Assembly (NCBI GenBank): GCA_949775045.1
Contig: OX459095.1
Coordinates: forward strand, 32,092,064 to 32,156,063
Length of the DNA: 64,000 nucleotides
Direction: 5' to 3'
DNA from: Metridium senile
Taxonomy: Eukaryota > Cnidaria > Anthozoa > Actiniaria > Metridiidae
Below are positions 1 through 11,800 of the stretch, piece by piece. Each line of letters starts with the position of its first letter. Position 1 is the first letter of the stretch. Made by a program: the position numbers and the translations under genes. The notes under the pieces are model-generated. The model was not told the origin of the DNA, did no database searches, and worked only from the letters and a program-made list of their open reading frames with translations.

Positions 1-111
1 TCCAATGTGAACATGTAGCAGAAAGTTTCACTTAAAGTATATTTGACAAAATATACCAACCTATTAAAGATTCCTACTAAGAAAAGGCCACGATTCTCTT
101 TAAACCTATTT

Positions 112-1668
112 TCATATGCAAAATAGGCTCAAACCAGGCCTTAACACACCTGAGTGGTGAGGCGTTGTTCTGTACGCAGCCATGTACCTGACTAGTTCTC
201 TTCTCCAGTTCTTACCTTCTGCCTGTGCCAACTGCAATCGTTTCAGAATTGACCTATTCTGCCTTTCTACTTCACCATTTGCTTGGGCATATCGAGCGGT
301 TACACGTCGATGCTTAATTCCATTTTCTGTCATGTATGCTTCAAACTTCTCTGAGACAAGGTTTGGACCATTATCACTAACGATTACTTCGGGCAGTCCA
401 TGCCTTGCAAATATGGCCTCCAAGCATTCTATTGTCTTCTCAGATGTAATCGTCCTTACAACTGCTGTCTCGTAGTATCTGCTATAGTAGTCTACAGCTA
501 CTAGTATGTTCTCACCTGAGGGTAACGGTCCCAGGTAATCAATTGCAACTGCACGCCAAGGTCCTTCTGGTAGCTCTGTGCTTGCCAGAGGTTCTGGAGG
601 ATCAGGTCTGCTCACTAGTTGACATGCATCACAGAGCTTTACAAACTTCTCAACATCTTTCTCCATCTTCGGCCACCACACCTTAGTACGCAGTCTCTGT
701 TTCATGCTTACTACGCCTAGGTGTCCTTCATGTCCAATGGTCAACACTGTCGCTCTGAGACTCTTTGGGATCAGCATACGGGTTCCTCTCATAACTATGC
801 CACCCACGACACACAATTCATTGGCTACATGTAGATACTCTGAACATCCAGTTCCTTCCCATCTTCCAGTTTGAATAGCTTGTCTTAACTGCTCCATTTC
901 TTTGTCATTCAGGGCCACTTTCTCAATTTCTGCTGCGGTCATTGCCTTAGGAACAGCTTTCACAGTTATGAAATTCACATAATTCACAGTATCATCAAAG
1001 TCCTTTCCCTCACTCCTGTGAGGCAATCTTGATAGAGTGTCAGCAATGTTCTCCTTACCAGGTTTGTAGACCACATTGAAATGATAGGGCTGTAATCGAA
1101 GTACCCACCTCTCAATACGTGCACTTGGCTTTGACTTGGGCGAATAGATAATTTCAAGAGGCTTATGGTCGGTGACCAGCTCAAACTCTCTACCCAGGAG
1201 GTAAACTTGAAATCTCTCGACTGACCAGACTAAAGCTAACGCCTCCTTTTCGGTTTGCGAGTACCTTCTTTCGACATCAGATAAGCTCTTGCTTGCATAA
1301 CAAACAGTTTTCCACACTCCTTTCTCATGTTCCTGCAATAACACTGCCCCTAGTCCTACAGGGCTGGCATCAGCAATAACTCTCGTCTTCATTGCAGGGT
1401 TAAAGTAGGCAAGTGTATCCACATCTGTGAGGCTATTCTTCAACTCAGTGAAGGCTTTCTTTTGATCCCTTCCCCACACAAAGGGTGTATTCTTCTGTGT
1501 TAATCTCCTCAATGGTTCTGCTTTTGTGGACAGGTTGCTGATATATCGTGCGCTGAAATTCACTAAGCCTAGGAAACTTCTGACTTCTGAGCTGTCCTTT
1601 GGCTCCCTTGCTTCTTGTAGTGCTTTCACTCGGGACTCTGTAGGGCCTATGCCTTTCTCAGACAGCAA
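112..1668 (-). pseudogene. RNase H and integrase fragment of the gypsy-type retrotransposon
   Basis: This frame carries the end of the reverse transcriptase connection region, an RNase H domain (VIADASPVGLGAV, TEKEALALVWSVE, VTDHKPLE), an integrase zinc-binding segment (HEGHLG with CDACQL) and an integrase core. The core catalytic triad is visible as AIDYLG, VSDNGPN and GEVERQ. The product would remove the RNA strand and insert the cDNA. It ends at 112 soon after the core, so the usual C-terminal domain seems shortened or frameshifted. It is out of frame with the reverse transcriptase upstream. Confidence 0.9.
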
Positions 1669-2293
1669 ATGTCAGCAAATGTCCCATAAACTCAATCTCA
1701 TTCATCCGGAAGACACATTTCTTCTTGTTCAGGGTCAAACCTCTCTCTTTAAGGGTGTGTAGGACCTTTTTCAGCCTTTCATCATGTTCTACTACATCTT
1801 TACCATAGACCACAATATCGTCAGATATGTTTTGACATCCCACACATCCCGCTCCATGAAGAACTTGATTGATAACATGTTGGTACAATTCCGGCGCTGA
1901 GCAGATGCCAAACATTAGACGTTTGTATCTGAAAAGGCCTGCATGTGTTGTGAAGGTTGTGACTTCTCTTGAAATACCTTCTTTCAGCTCTAGTTGATGG
2001 AATCCCATGGTTAGATCTAATTTTGTAAACACAGTGTTGCCACTGAGCTCACTCAGCACATCATCGATAGTAGGTATGGGGTGTCTTGAACGCTCAATAG
2101 CTGTATTAGCCATTCTCATATCGACACATATTCTGATGTCTCCATTCTGCTTAGGAACAACAACTATCGGGCTAACGCATGGCGTTGGGCCTTCCACTTT
2201 CTCGATGATATCCATATCCTCCAACTCCATCAGTTTCTTCTCTACTTTGTCTCGAAGACTATATGGTACACGTCTACACGGCTGTGCTACAAA
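1658..2293 (-). pseudogene. Reverse transcriptase fragment of the gypsy-type retrotransposon
   Basis: The open frame starts at the edge of the palindrome (2293) and covers the N-terminal and palm parts of a Ty3/gypsy reverse transcriptase. Visible motifs include KLDLTMGFHQ and a DD-containing active site, ISDDIVVYG. The frame is lost near 1660, where a 10-bp segment is tandemly duplicated; RNase H and integrase continue in another frame. The upstream protease is separated by the inverted duplication, so no intact polyprotein remains. It would copy element RNA into DNA if intact. Confidence 0.88.
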
Positions 2294-2645
2294 CTGGTGA
2301 TTGCAGACAAAGGCAGACCCATCCTCGGGAGGAAAACAGCAATGGAACTTGGAGTGCTAGAGATCAAGTTACCCGAATCTGAAGTGAATCTCGTAGAGAG
2401 TGAGTTCCCGGAACTGTTTAGCGACAAAGTTGGAAAGTTGACAAATTATTCTGTTGAACTGCATCAGGTTTGAGATGCAGTTCAACAGAATAATTTGTCA
2501 ACTTTCCAACTTTGTCGCTAAACAGTTCCGGGAACTCACTCTCTAGGAGATTCACTTCAGATTCGGGTAACTTGATCTCTAGCACTCCAAGTTCCATTGC
2601 TGTTTTCCTCCCGAGGATGGGTCTGCCTTTGTCTGCAATCACCAG
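2294..2645. repeat. 352-bp near-perfect palindrome inside the retrotransposon
   Basis: Arms 2294-2465 and 2474-2645 are reverse complements with one mismatch seen (near 2392) around an 8-base loop, aggtttga. Both arms are protease-end coding sequence, so one copy was inverted and joined to itself. The RNA or single strand could form a very long hairpin. Confidence 0.95.
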
Positions 2646-3764
2646 GAATTCAACGTCGGTTAAAGACTTGCCACCCAGCTCAACTGTAGACCAGAACTTT
2701 GTTTCAACTTTAACTTTGTTAGCTGTTGCATAAGACCTTAGTGACTTGTTTTCAGACTGGCTTCTGCAAATAATTCCATTCGTTTGGAGTTGCCTCCAAA
2801 GTTGATGATCAATAACATTGCATGAAGCACCCGAGTCGATTAACACATGGACTTCTTGACCTCCCACAATGACTTTCACTTCTGGTTCTTCCTCAGGGGT
2901 TAGATTTATCGCAAAGATTTCATCGTCTGGGCTTTCTTTATTCTCTAGGCTGAAGACCTTTGATTGTTGGCTGTCTTTACTTCTGCACACTTTAGCAAAA
3001 TGACCAATGCGACCACACTTTCTGCACTTTTCCTTCTTTGCAGGGCAACAATAATCTTTGGATAAATGTCCTTCTCTTCCGCATTTCCAGCATTTTCTCT
3101 CTTTTTCCTTTTTGTTGGGTTGCCTGTGGTGAGTTGTGTCACGTGGTCGGTCGGCCATCTTTGCACGATTCCTACTAAATTTCACATCAATTTTGTTGAC
3201 ATTATCGGCTTGCATTTCGTTGGCTTGCTGAGTTACGGCCTCATAACAGCTAGACATCTGTAGAGCAACATCTAATGATAACTCGTTGCCTTTCTCTAGA
3301 AGCTTTAATCTGAGTTTCGGCGATAAACAACCTTCGATGAGTTGGTCTCGCACATGTGTATTTCTTGTATCGCCGAAACCACAAAAATCTGCCTGTCTCC
3401 TCAATCTGGACACAAAATGGGCTATTGATGATTCTTGACGCATTGAACGAAATTTATGCCGTTCGAAGGGCTGGTTGACGTTTCCCGCGAAGTAGCGATC
3501 CAACTTTGCTATTGCTTTATCGAAAACATTTGCATCATCCGGCAATCCGGTCGGTTCTGGTAGAGTTTCGTAGACTTTTTGCAGCTTCCTTCCAGCTGTG
3601 TGTAACAGTGTCGCCTCTTTTTGTGCTGGAGTCGTAATTCCTTTTGCCTTTATCATATAACTAGCGGACGATTTCCATTCAAGCCATCTTGCCGCTAAAC
3701 TTGACTTATCGGCGTCCATGTCGAAATGCTCAATTTCTCCGCCAAAATTCGCAATTGTCGCCAT
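2418..3764 (-). CDS. Gag and aspartic protease region of the gypsy-type retrotransposon
   Basis: The Gag-like part begins with MATIANFGGEIEHF; this start (3764) is preferred over an in-frame ATG 30 codons upstream because it opens the Gag-like sequence. Two CCHC knuckles follow, CWKCGREGHLSKDYC-like and CRKCGRIGHFAKVC, near 3000-3092; these bind retroelement RNA. A retropepsin active site LIDSGASC lies near 2815-2850, so the protease would mature the Gag-Pol product. The last residues before 2418 are not natural coding sequence, because the frame passes the centre of a palindrome at about 2470 and reads its own complement. The family is known; activity is not expected. Confidence 0.85.
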   Translation of the reverse strand: MATIANFGGEIEHFDMDADKSSLAARWLEWKSSASYMIKAKGITTPAQKEATLLHTAGRKLQKVYETLPEPTGLPDDANVFDKAIAKLDRYFAGNVNQPFERHKFRSMRQESSIAHFVSRLRRQADFCGFGDTRNTHVRDQLIEGCLSPKLRLKLLEKGNELSLDVALQMSSCYEAVTQQANEMQADNVNKIDVKFSRNRAKMADRPRDTTHHRQPNKKEKERKCWKCGREGHLSKDYCCPAKKEKCRKCGRIGHFAKVCRSKDSQQSKVFSLENKESPDDEIFAINLTPEEEPEVKVIVGGQEVHVLIDSGASCNVIDHQLWRQLQTNGIICRSQSENKSLRSYATANKVKVETKFWSTVELGGKSLTDVEFLVIADKGRPILGRKTAMELGVLEIKLPESEVNLLESEFPELFSDKVGKLTNYSVELHLKPDAVQQNNLSTFQLCR

Positions 3765-3854
3765 AATTCTCTTCCCTGATTTAACAGAATGTTGACGTAT
3801 CTTTACTTCATCCTCGTCGCCAATGTAACATCTTAAAAGATACAGAAACCACAC

Positions 3855-4676
3855 GATCGGCTGAACTGAATTTAATCACAAACACACCGAGGTACAAGCT
3901 ACCACTCGAGCATGTGTTTCAACCTAGTCACGTGATAAAGCTACGTCATTACAGGGACAAATCAAAATGGCGGAATACTCGAACATAGTTTTATTTTGAG
4001 CTTCTGTCATCTCCTGTAAAGGTACTTACAAGAGATTATCTTGTAAATAAGATCAAAACCAGGAAACAAGAAGGAAAAAAGACTTGCCACCTGCCACAGA
4101 CATCACCTTCGAATAGTGGAACGTACAAGTATGCATCAAGTAAAGAAGTGGTTATTGCTGTAATTGGCAGTCAGAAGAAGTATTTGCAGTGAGCATAAGA
4201 AAAAAACACTTGCTTTTGGATCAAGGTATGGTTTGGGGGTATTTTGCTGTCTATACGATCTGGAGAACGTCAAATAGGATGATTAATTTATGTATCAAAA
4301 ACCAAGTTTTTCTGTAAGGATCATCAATGCGACAGGAAAAACAATTTCAGAAACATTTACACTAACTAACATCAAGATAAGATGCGAATTGGACTTTAAA
4401 TCCTTATCAGTGGTATGTAAAAATATTAGCTTTAATAATTTCGTTACTGTTCAGTCCCTGGTTTCAGAAACGTTTGTTTAATCTGGAAAAATATCTACTA
4501 CAATAAAGATTAGATTCTTATTGTTGGAGGTTAGCGATATTATACAAATTCAAACAAATGTTTCTTAGAAAATAGCCAGCAATCCTTAATGAAAGCACCC
4601 AGAACGTATATAATTATTTAATTTATATGTATACACCTATTTCAATTAACGTTGTCCATCTGGAAATGGTTGATCT
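3855..4676. other. Noncoding stretch upstream of gag, no gene seen
   Basis: This region would be expected to hold the 5' LTR and primer-binding site of the minus-strand retrotransposon, but no LTR ends or repeats could be recognised. The rest is AT-rich sequence with only short chance ORFs. Confidence 0.5.
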
Positions 4677-4848
4677 GAGACCGATAGGAATTGTGGGAGC
4701 TCGTTAACCTGCAAATACACTATTATAATATTGCTTGAATATTAATGTTTACTTCTGAAATACTGTTACCTGTAATTCAGCACCATTCAAGTGTGATTAA
4801 AACAAGTTATTTGAAATTTAATGAGCTCCCACAATTCCTATCGGTCTC
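4677..4848. repeat. Foldback repeat with 26-bp perfect arms
   Basis: Arms 4677-4702 and 4823-4848 are perfect inverted copies that begin and end in gagaccgatag / ctatcggtctc. The spacer is AT-rich. It is probably a small MITE; no target duplication is clear. Confidence 0.75.
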
Positions 4849-5257
4849 TGAACTGGTTTCATAGTATTAAACTATGTTAAAGTAATTGATAATCATTGTT
4901 TAAAAGTGCTTTAATTGTTACGCTATTTGCACTCTATTCTATTGTTTTAACTAGCATCATATTGTACTATTTTGTATTTCATGGATATAATATTTGCACT
5001 CTAAATCAATTATGTAAATGAATCACAAGCATTCGTTATATTAATAAAAAAATGACCTTTATTGAATACAATTTTTGATGTAAAGTTTAAACTGGCCTTT
5101 GCTTACTAGAAGTATTATATTTAAATGATACTTTGAACAATGATACCTTTATTTTCAAATTTCCTTAAATGAACTTAAAATGTTGTTCATTTTTACAAAA
5201 AAAAATTACTTAAACCACAAGAGAATGCATCTTCTTCACCATATATTTTCTTAAACA
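4849..5257. other. AT-rich noncoding stretch with possible poly(A) signal for the secreted-protein gene
   Basis: No gene is seen. On the minus strand an AATAAA-type hexamer (tttatt at 5148-5153) lies about 475 nt beyond the stop codon at 5623 and could end that transcript; this is inference only. Confidence 0.3.
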
Positions 5258-5450
5258 TCCCTAAATCGCTGTAAATTGCTTAAAATTGCCTTATGGCGCC
5301 TCTGATTTTCTTATATTTTTTCTTAAATCGCCTTAAATCGCCTTAAACCGCACTAAAACGCCTTAAAACTTCACTCGAAGTTTGGCCATATTTTCTTAAA
5401 TCGCCTTAAAACGCTTTAAATCGCATTAAATTACGGCGATTTAAGGTCCA
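5258..5450. repeat. Degenerate tandem repeat, ttaaatcgcc type
   Basis: About 10-20-bp units of the form cttaaatcgccttaaa recur with many substitutions (ccgcacta, acgccttaa). It lies just beyond the 3' end of the secreted-protein gene. A separate 40-bp direct repeat (near 5535-5577 and 5651-5693) and a pyrimidine run at 5574-5597 follow. Confidence 0.6.
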
Positions 5451-5622
5451 GGGGCAGGCCTGTTTGTGTATAGTTCTTGCTTTTGCGTAGAATTTTCTCA
5501 ACACCTCTGCAAGCTTTTCCTCCAAAGTAACGATTTGTCATATACAATGGTGGTTTAGTATATATTGTTCGTCCCCCCTCCCCTCCCCTCCCCTCGGGAT
5601 ATGATTGTTGTACGCTTTCTTT

Positions 5623-5870
5623 CTACCCTTGATATGTTGTTTTTGATCGTTGATTTGTCATATACAATGGTGGTTTAGTAAATATTGTTCGTTTATATGA
5701 TTCAGCCATTAGTCGTCGACAATCAATTACCGATCCATCATAGCTAGCAATGACTGGTCTGCATTTTAGATCAACGTAACACAGTCCAAATGTAGTCTGG
5801 CATCGAGAAGAGATACACGGATTGAAGCCACAGAATATCGCAGGCTTTCTGATGTAATATCGCCCCCAAT
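5623..5870 (-). CDS. Exon 7: second cysteine-rich module and stop
   Basis: The acceptor is cttgtcatcag; the frame (phase 1 entry) runs to a TAG at 5623-5625. The module [13 protein letters not shown], then [17 protein letters not shown] and DC, mirrors exon 6 (CGF-PC, C..C, YD-G-C). After it comes a basic, flexible tail of about 30 residues. Exact frame closure with the upstream exons (total 3126 nt) supports it as the terminal exon. Confidence 0.72.
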
Positions 5871-8800
5871 CTGATGACAAGAATCATGTGAAAGTATAAG
5901 TGAGAGTAAAATAAATAGAAAACGCGCGCGCGCGCGTTATAAAGCACGTGGGGATTGACAGAACACGAGAGAGTGTTAAGTGTTAAGAGACAACACATCT
6001 CGAGTGTTCTGACAATTCCCAAATGTCTTATAACTGTATTTGTCGTGGATAGCCACGATTGGGCTCCCTGTGTACAGAGAATTCCGTGCGCATGCGCAAG
6101 CAGGCACATGGCTTTTGAGGAATAAAGAGTCGTTCGTTGTTGTTCGTCAACTTTATTCTAATCCACCAATTATTCAGCACAGTATTCAGCAAAGAAAGCA
6201 AATTTAATTTTCTATTTCGTTTATAAATACAAATTTCCAATGATTGTGTTACTGAGCCGTTGCAGTGGTAGGTGTTGAACGGAATAGCTCGGAAAGAAAC
6301 TAGCAGTAATGAATCAACTAAGATGAAATTACTGACATCCTTTGCGGCCTTGCTGACAATAGCTTCATAGAAAAACCCTATTTTCGTTCTCGAATAAGCG
6401 CCGCATTTTAACGCAAAAATGTTACTCTAGAACATCATTGTAAATACATTTTTATCAAAAGCTATTATATTCTTCAGTTCAAAATAATTATATTTCAATG
6501 TTTGCTCATGAAGTTATCTCCCTAATATTCGTAGTTCTGATCAATTAAGAAGGGGACAGTGAGATCGAGAAAAATTTAATAAGCGCCGCGGCGCTTATTC
6601 GAGTAAATACAGTAGGTGTATATTAGACTAAGACAACCTACTAACCTGTACAGCGGTGTTGTAAATTACCACTCAAGTCATAAAACACAGGATCACAGTT
6701 CCTGTCAGCCTTACACTTGCTATAGGGGTTGTCAAGGCAACCGAACTCTTGACATGGGGCAAAGCCACAAGATGATTCGGTGTCTTCGTAAGGTTGAATG
6801 ACGTTTGAGATAAACTCTATAGTGTAGAAAAACAACCTGTTAAAAACTGCGGTTGACTTGTACTACCGTTTGCTTTGAGGATGCAAGAATACTTGTCACA
6901 GCTCATATCAATTTTTGCAGATATTCAGATCGATGATCAGTTAAGTTCCCTAGTTGTCGAGTTACAGTCCTCCATAACTTGAGTAAAATTACCATAACCA
7001 TTAATATTAGTCATGTGCATACGTACTCATTATATTGAAAACCGATCCCATATGCATTAATGCATTTACATGTTATCTATGATTAAGTTATAAGCGTTAT
7101 TTTTACCGTTTACCAGTCGATGAGAGTGCCGATGATAGTCCTTTGCAATTGGCTGCGCTATAAACACAGAACGCTCACAGATAAATTAAAAATTGTTTAT
7201 TAAAACAGCGTTTAACTTACAATAAATTAGTATGATTTTTGCTGAGAGTTCCGTAGCCTGAGTATCGGTCCCTTCCGATCCGCGTAAGGCCTGATACTCA
7301 GGCTAATAGTTCCGATGATAGTCCTTTGCAATTGGCTGCGCTATAAACACTGAACACCCACAGATAAATTATAATTATTGTATAGAACAGCGGTTAACAT
7401 AAAATAAATTAGTGTAATTTTTGCTGAATAGACCTGTTTCGAGCTCTTCATTGCATAGCCTTAGCCTCGATTGTAGGTAAATTATTCGAAAACTGTTTTT
7501 GGTATTTCTATTGTTTGTTAATGTTTGCATTCCTTGCCTTATTACGGGCTATATACTATACATACAAACGAATATACATCAAATGCTATCGAGGCTAAGG
7601 CTGCGCAATGCCAGAACTCAAGTACTCTTCATATTGCGTTTCGGCAAGAAATTAGAGAAAAATTGGATTTCCTGTGTTGTAACTTACTGTTTATTTGGTG
7701 GTGTGGACTCTCAAGATGCATATGGGCCACTTTCGTTTTCGACTTGCCTACAATCATACACAAAACATACTCATTATCTACATAGTAGTTTCTACCCATA
7801 GATATTTCAAGTGTGTTTACCAGGGGAAAGGGGGAATGATCAATAAACTTTACCACCAACTTAATTGTCCAAATATGAATGTCAAACACCTCCAAACACC
7901 CTCAAAGGTGAAAGCTTTGCCCCTGCCCGGCGCGGATCCAGACCGATTTGCAACGGTTTAGTAAAACTGGGCTGTTTTTCAGATTTTGCTTTAGACAGAT
8001 TAATTTTACAAAACAGTGATCTAAATACTGGACTTATTTCAAAATCACAGATTGCAACCCCTAAAAGGTACAGCAAGCACCCTTACCCAAGGCTCCACCC
8101 CCCGAGTCTTTCTCACTATCATACCGGTATTTTGTTCCACTGGACATTTGTTTACATTACAGACTCGAATACCAATCAACAGGTCTTGATCACATGGAAG
8201 TTCGTTGGTATCCCCGCCCAAGACACCCACCCCCGGGTCTTTTACACTAACATACCGGTATTCTGTTTCACAGGACATTTTTTAACATTACAGACTCGAA
8301 TACCAATCAACAGGTCTTGATCACATGGACGTTCATTGGTATCTTTAATTGTATTCTTTTTGATACAATGACGTATTCGCTTCCTCCATCCAGCGCCACA
8401 CGTCCTGGAACACTTGGAGAACCCTGTCCATGTCCCGTAATTTTCTTCTCCTGTAAAGATTTAAACAAAATGCTAGACACACTAAACTTGCGTAAAAATA
8501 CCAATACTCCCCTTAACAGTTCCCTGCGCCATCTTGAAAGGTAGCCGGGCCTTTGCATCGAAGCGAGACGAACGTTGGTCTTGCAATGATAGAGACCTTT
8601 TATCACCTTGCAGGACAATTATTCACGTGTCTCTAGTAATATTTCAAAAACGAGTACGAGTGTTTCATTAGGGTTTCAAACCCATGCACGTGGTACAAAT
8701 GGTGTGCTCACATGGTTGATTAGCTCATTAATTTTTAATGAGTTTGAGAATATCATTGCAAGCTCAACGTTCGCCTCGCTTCAATGCAAAGGCCAGGCTA

Positions 8801-11800
8801 CCTTTCAAGATGGCGAAAGGGAACTGTGAAGAAGAGTATTGCATATCGCCGTATGCACTCCTATCTCAAAAATGTTTTTTTATCTCCAATTAAAGGCCAA
8901 AAGCAATTATAAACACATTCTTTACGAGAATAAGAAGCAGAAATTCAACATGTTACATTAAGAAATTATGTACATGAATGTTCTATTATTATTATTACTA
9001 CTATTTTTTTATTATTTGCAATCTGTAAATTTCATGATCATATCCCGCAAAATTTCAGAAAACTTGAAATTCTATTTCTTAGATCGTGGCATGACCTATT
9101 TCTTATCGACTTTCGCCTATGACAACCTTTATGAAATAGGTGTATACGGGTTAAACTATTTCTTATCGACTTTCGCCTATGACAACCTTTATGAAATAGG
9201 TGTATAAGAGTTAAACTATTTCTTATCGACTTTCGCCTATGACAACCTTTATGAAATAGGTGTATACGAGTTAAACTATTTCTTATCGCCTTTTGCCTAT
9301 GACAACCTTTTTGAAATAGGTGTATACGAGTTAATCTATTTCTTATCGACTTTCGCCTATGACAACCTTTTTGAAATAGGTGTATACGAGTTAATCTATT
9401 TCTTATCGACTTTCGCCTATGACAACCTTTTTGAAATAGGTGTATACGAGTTAATCTATTTCTTATCGACTTTCGCCTATGACAACCTTTTTGAAATAGG
9501 TGTATACGAGTTAATCTATTTCTTATCGACTTTCGCCTATGACAACCTTTTTGAAATAGGTGTATACGTATCCATGCAGTAGCTAGTGTTGTAAATTCTG
9601 AATTTCGATCATAGAAACAAAGGAAGCAAACCGCGGCTTCGTCGTGCATAAGACATAGATATAGACGACTTTCATAAATGGCCGCCACTTATTATCATAA
9701 TTTTTAAAATTGATGTTAAAAAAAAGCTATCATATGATAGACATTTACAATAACAATAACTTGTGAAAGTTTGAGAAAAAACGATTAAATTTGCAAGAAG
9801 CTATAAGAGTTTGAAAATGAGAAAAACACCAAAATGCATGAGGCATCAAAGGCCACAGCAGAAAATTACTTATAAAATAATTTGGATAGTACGCGCGCGT
9901 TGATTGGTCAAACAGCCGTGTTTCATGAGAGCATGAAACACACTCACGCCATTTTCAAGCGCGCGCGCTCATTCAACGGTCAGTTTTTTTCAAAGGGCAT
10001 TTTTTCGTCTTTTCGAGCGATTGTTATTTTATAAAAGAAATGAAACACGTCTTGTGTTTTTTCACTTGCTTATGAAAACCTCGATACGTTTGGGAGAATT
10101 CTCGAGCAGGTCCAAACACTCGACTTCGTCTCGTGTTTGGACTGATCTGCTCTCGAATTCTCCCAAACGCATCTCGGTTTTCATTAGCGCGTGAAAACAC
10201 AGAAGACGTATTTCATTTCTTAAATCAATACAAATCTCTACATATTTCATTGAGCATAACTTCTTTGGTATTTTTGCCAGAGCATCAAAACCTTCCAAAC
10301 ATGCCTATTTCAGGTGGTTCTTTCATATGGCAGTGCTAAAATATTAAAATATCTATTTACTTGAAAAATCATTTTCCGGTACATATATATATATGTTATT
10401 GACCGAGCGCGCGGTCCGGATAGGAGGATATTTGGTCGAGTTCTTTTTTCTTCGCGATTGTACGGACCAAGCCGAAGGCGCGGTCCGTGCCGCGAAAAAA
10501 AAAGAACGAGACCAAATATTCTCCTATCCGGACCAAGCAAGCTCGGTCAATAACTTATTTATTATATGGCCGACCAGAAATTGAAGAAAAATAATCGTGA
10601 TGTTTAAGCTTAAAAACTTTTATTTTACAAAAGAAATACTTTGGCAATGTTTTGTTTACAAAAAGCCACCAATATTTTACACACGCCATAATCAATTTCA
10701 AACTTCGCCATTTGATTGGTTCGCTAATTGAAGTTGCGAAATGTGATTGGCTTAAACTTTGACATGAGCTGTCACGGCTCGGAACGATCATTTCAATCAA
10801 AATTTACAAGTTTAGTAAAAGTTATTTTTACAAAGCTGGAAAGAAGCTTTTTTTGAATAGTCTTTGTCTTTAACAAACTACAAAAGTATAAATCAAGAAA
10901 AAGTTCATCAACAAGCCTGAAAAACAGCAAATTTAATCATTTTCATCGTCGCTTATGATCACTCGTCGTTTGCGTGGGTTTTTGGGCAATGCCATGTGCT
11001 CGACTGATCCATGTACAATCTGTAAGTTAACTGAGCAGTTTTCGAACTTTGCTCCATGGAAAACAGCTGAATCGCTATCGAGAACGTCAGAGTGGATTGG
11101 CTTATGACTAGAAGGCTGGTTTGGATCGTTTAAAGCTGACTGTTGTGCTGTGCTAGTGCTTGTTTCTGACGGCGTACGACTCAAAGCAAGAGATATTCTT
11201 CGTTGATGCTTGATAGAAGCTGATTTGTATGCATCCAGACTTTTCAAATTTCGATGGCCACTCAACTGTGCAACAAAGTTTTCTGGAACATCTGCATCAA
11301 GGAGTCTTGATATGCTAGTCTTGCGGACAGAGTGGTTTGTTATTCTGCCATCAATTCCAGCATTTTTGATGGCCCTTGAAAGCAGCTTTCCGATCTCATT
11401 CTTTTTATACCAAACACTGTTTTCGGGTTTCCTCTGATGATTGATGGCAAGATAAAAGGGAGAGTCTGGCTGATTCATTTCAATAGGACGATGACTTAAG
11501 AATGCTTTGTAGTACTTTACGGGGCATCGTTCATTCCCTGTTGCTTGGGCTGTGGGATAAAATGCTCGATGTCCACTTGGATGGTCCTGGCCTTGTCTTG
11601 TTTTGGAGCCTCTCTCAAATTTCCATACCAGAACTTCATTGGCCGTTTCTGGGTCTTTTTCTAGTGAAATATCTCCCCATAAAAGACGTCTACTTTCGTC
11701 TCTCGCCCTGAATCCAAAGTGCAATGCAAGTAGCCACCAAACTGTGCGCTGTAGTACCATTGGGTTTGAGCCGCCAAGTTCTCCTAGGTCAAAAAGCTTG

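Larger units (their letters stand above)
112..3854 (-). mobile_element. Broken Ty3/gypsy-type LTR retrotransposon internal region
   Basis: Read on the minus strand, the order is Gag with two zinc knuckles, aspartic protease, reverse transcriptase, RNase H and integrase, which is the Ty3/gypsy order. The copy is dead: a 10-bp duplication near 1660-1680 shifts frame between reverse transcriptase and RNase H, and a 352-bp palindrome replaces the protease-RT junction. No flanking LTR pair, primer-binding site or target duplication could be found. The 3' side (low coordinates) may run off the window. It lies downstream of the 3' end of the neighbouring secreted-protein gene. Confidence 0.9.

Noticed and set aside
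112..3854. Endogenous retrovirus with an envelope gene
   Set aside because: No env-like frame is visible; the layout is that of a Ty3/gypsy retrotransposon, and the region past integrase is cut by the window edge.
7499..8320. Overlapping plus-strand ORFs of 86-151 codons
   Set aside because: No domain or codon pattern; one overlaps, in antisense, the TSP1 exon duplicate.
9038..9688. 216-codon minus-strand ORF with [17 protein letters not shown] repeats
   Set aside because: The 60-bp tandem period keeps frames open; it overlaps intronic repeat and lacks splice or domain support.
10062..10298. Minus-strand ORF with [16 protein letters not shown]
   Set aside because: It is the arm of a palindromic MITE, and the plus strand reads similarly.
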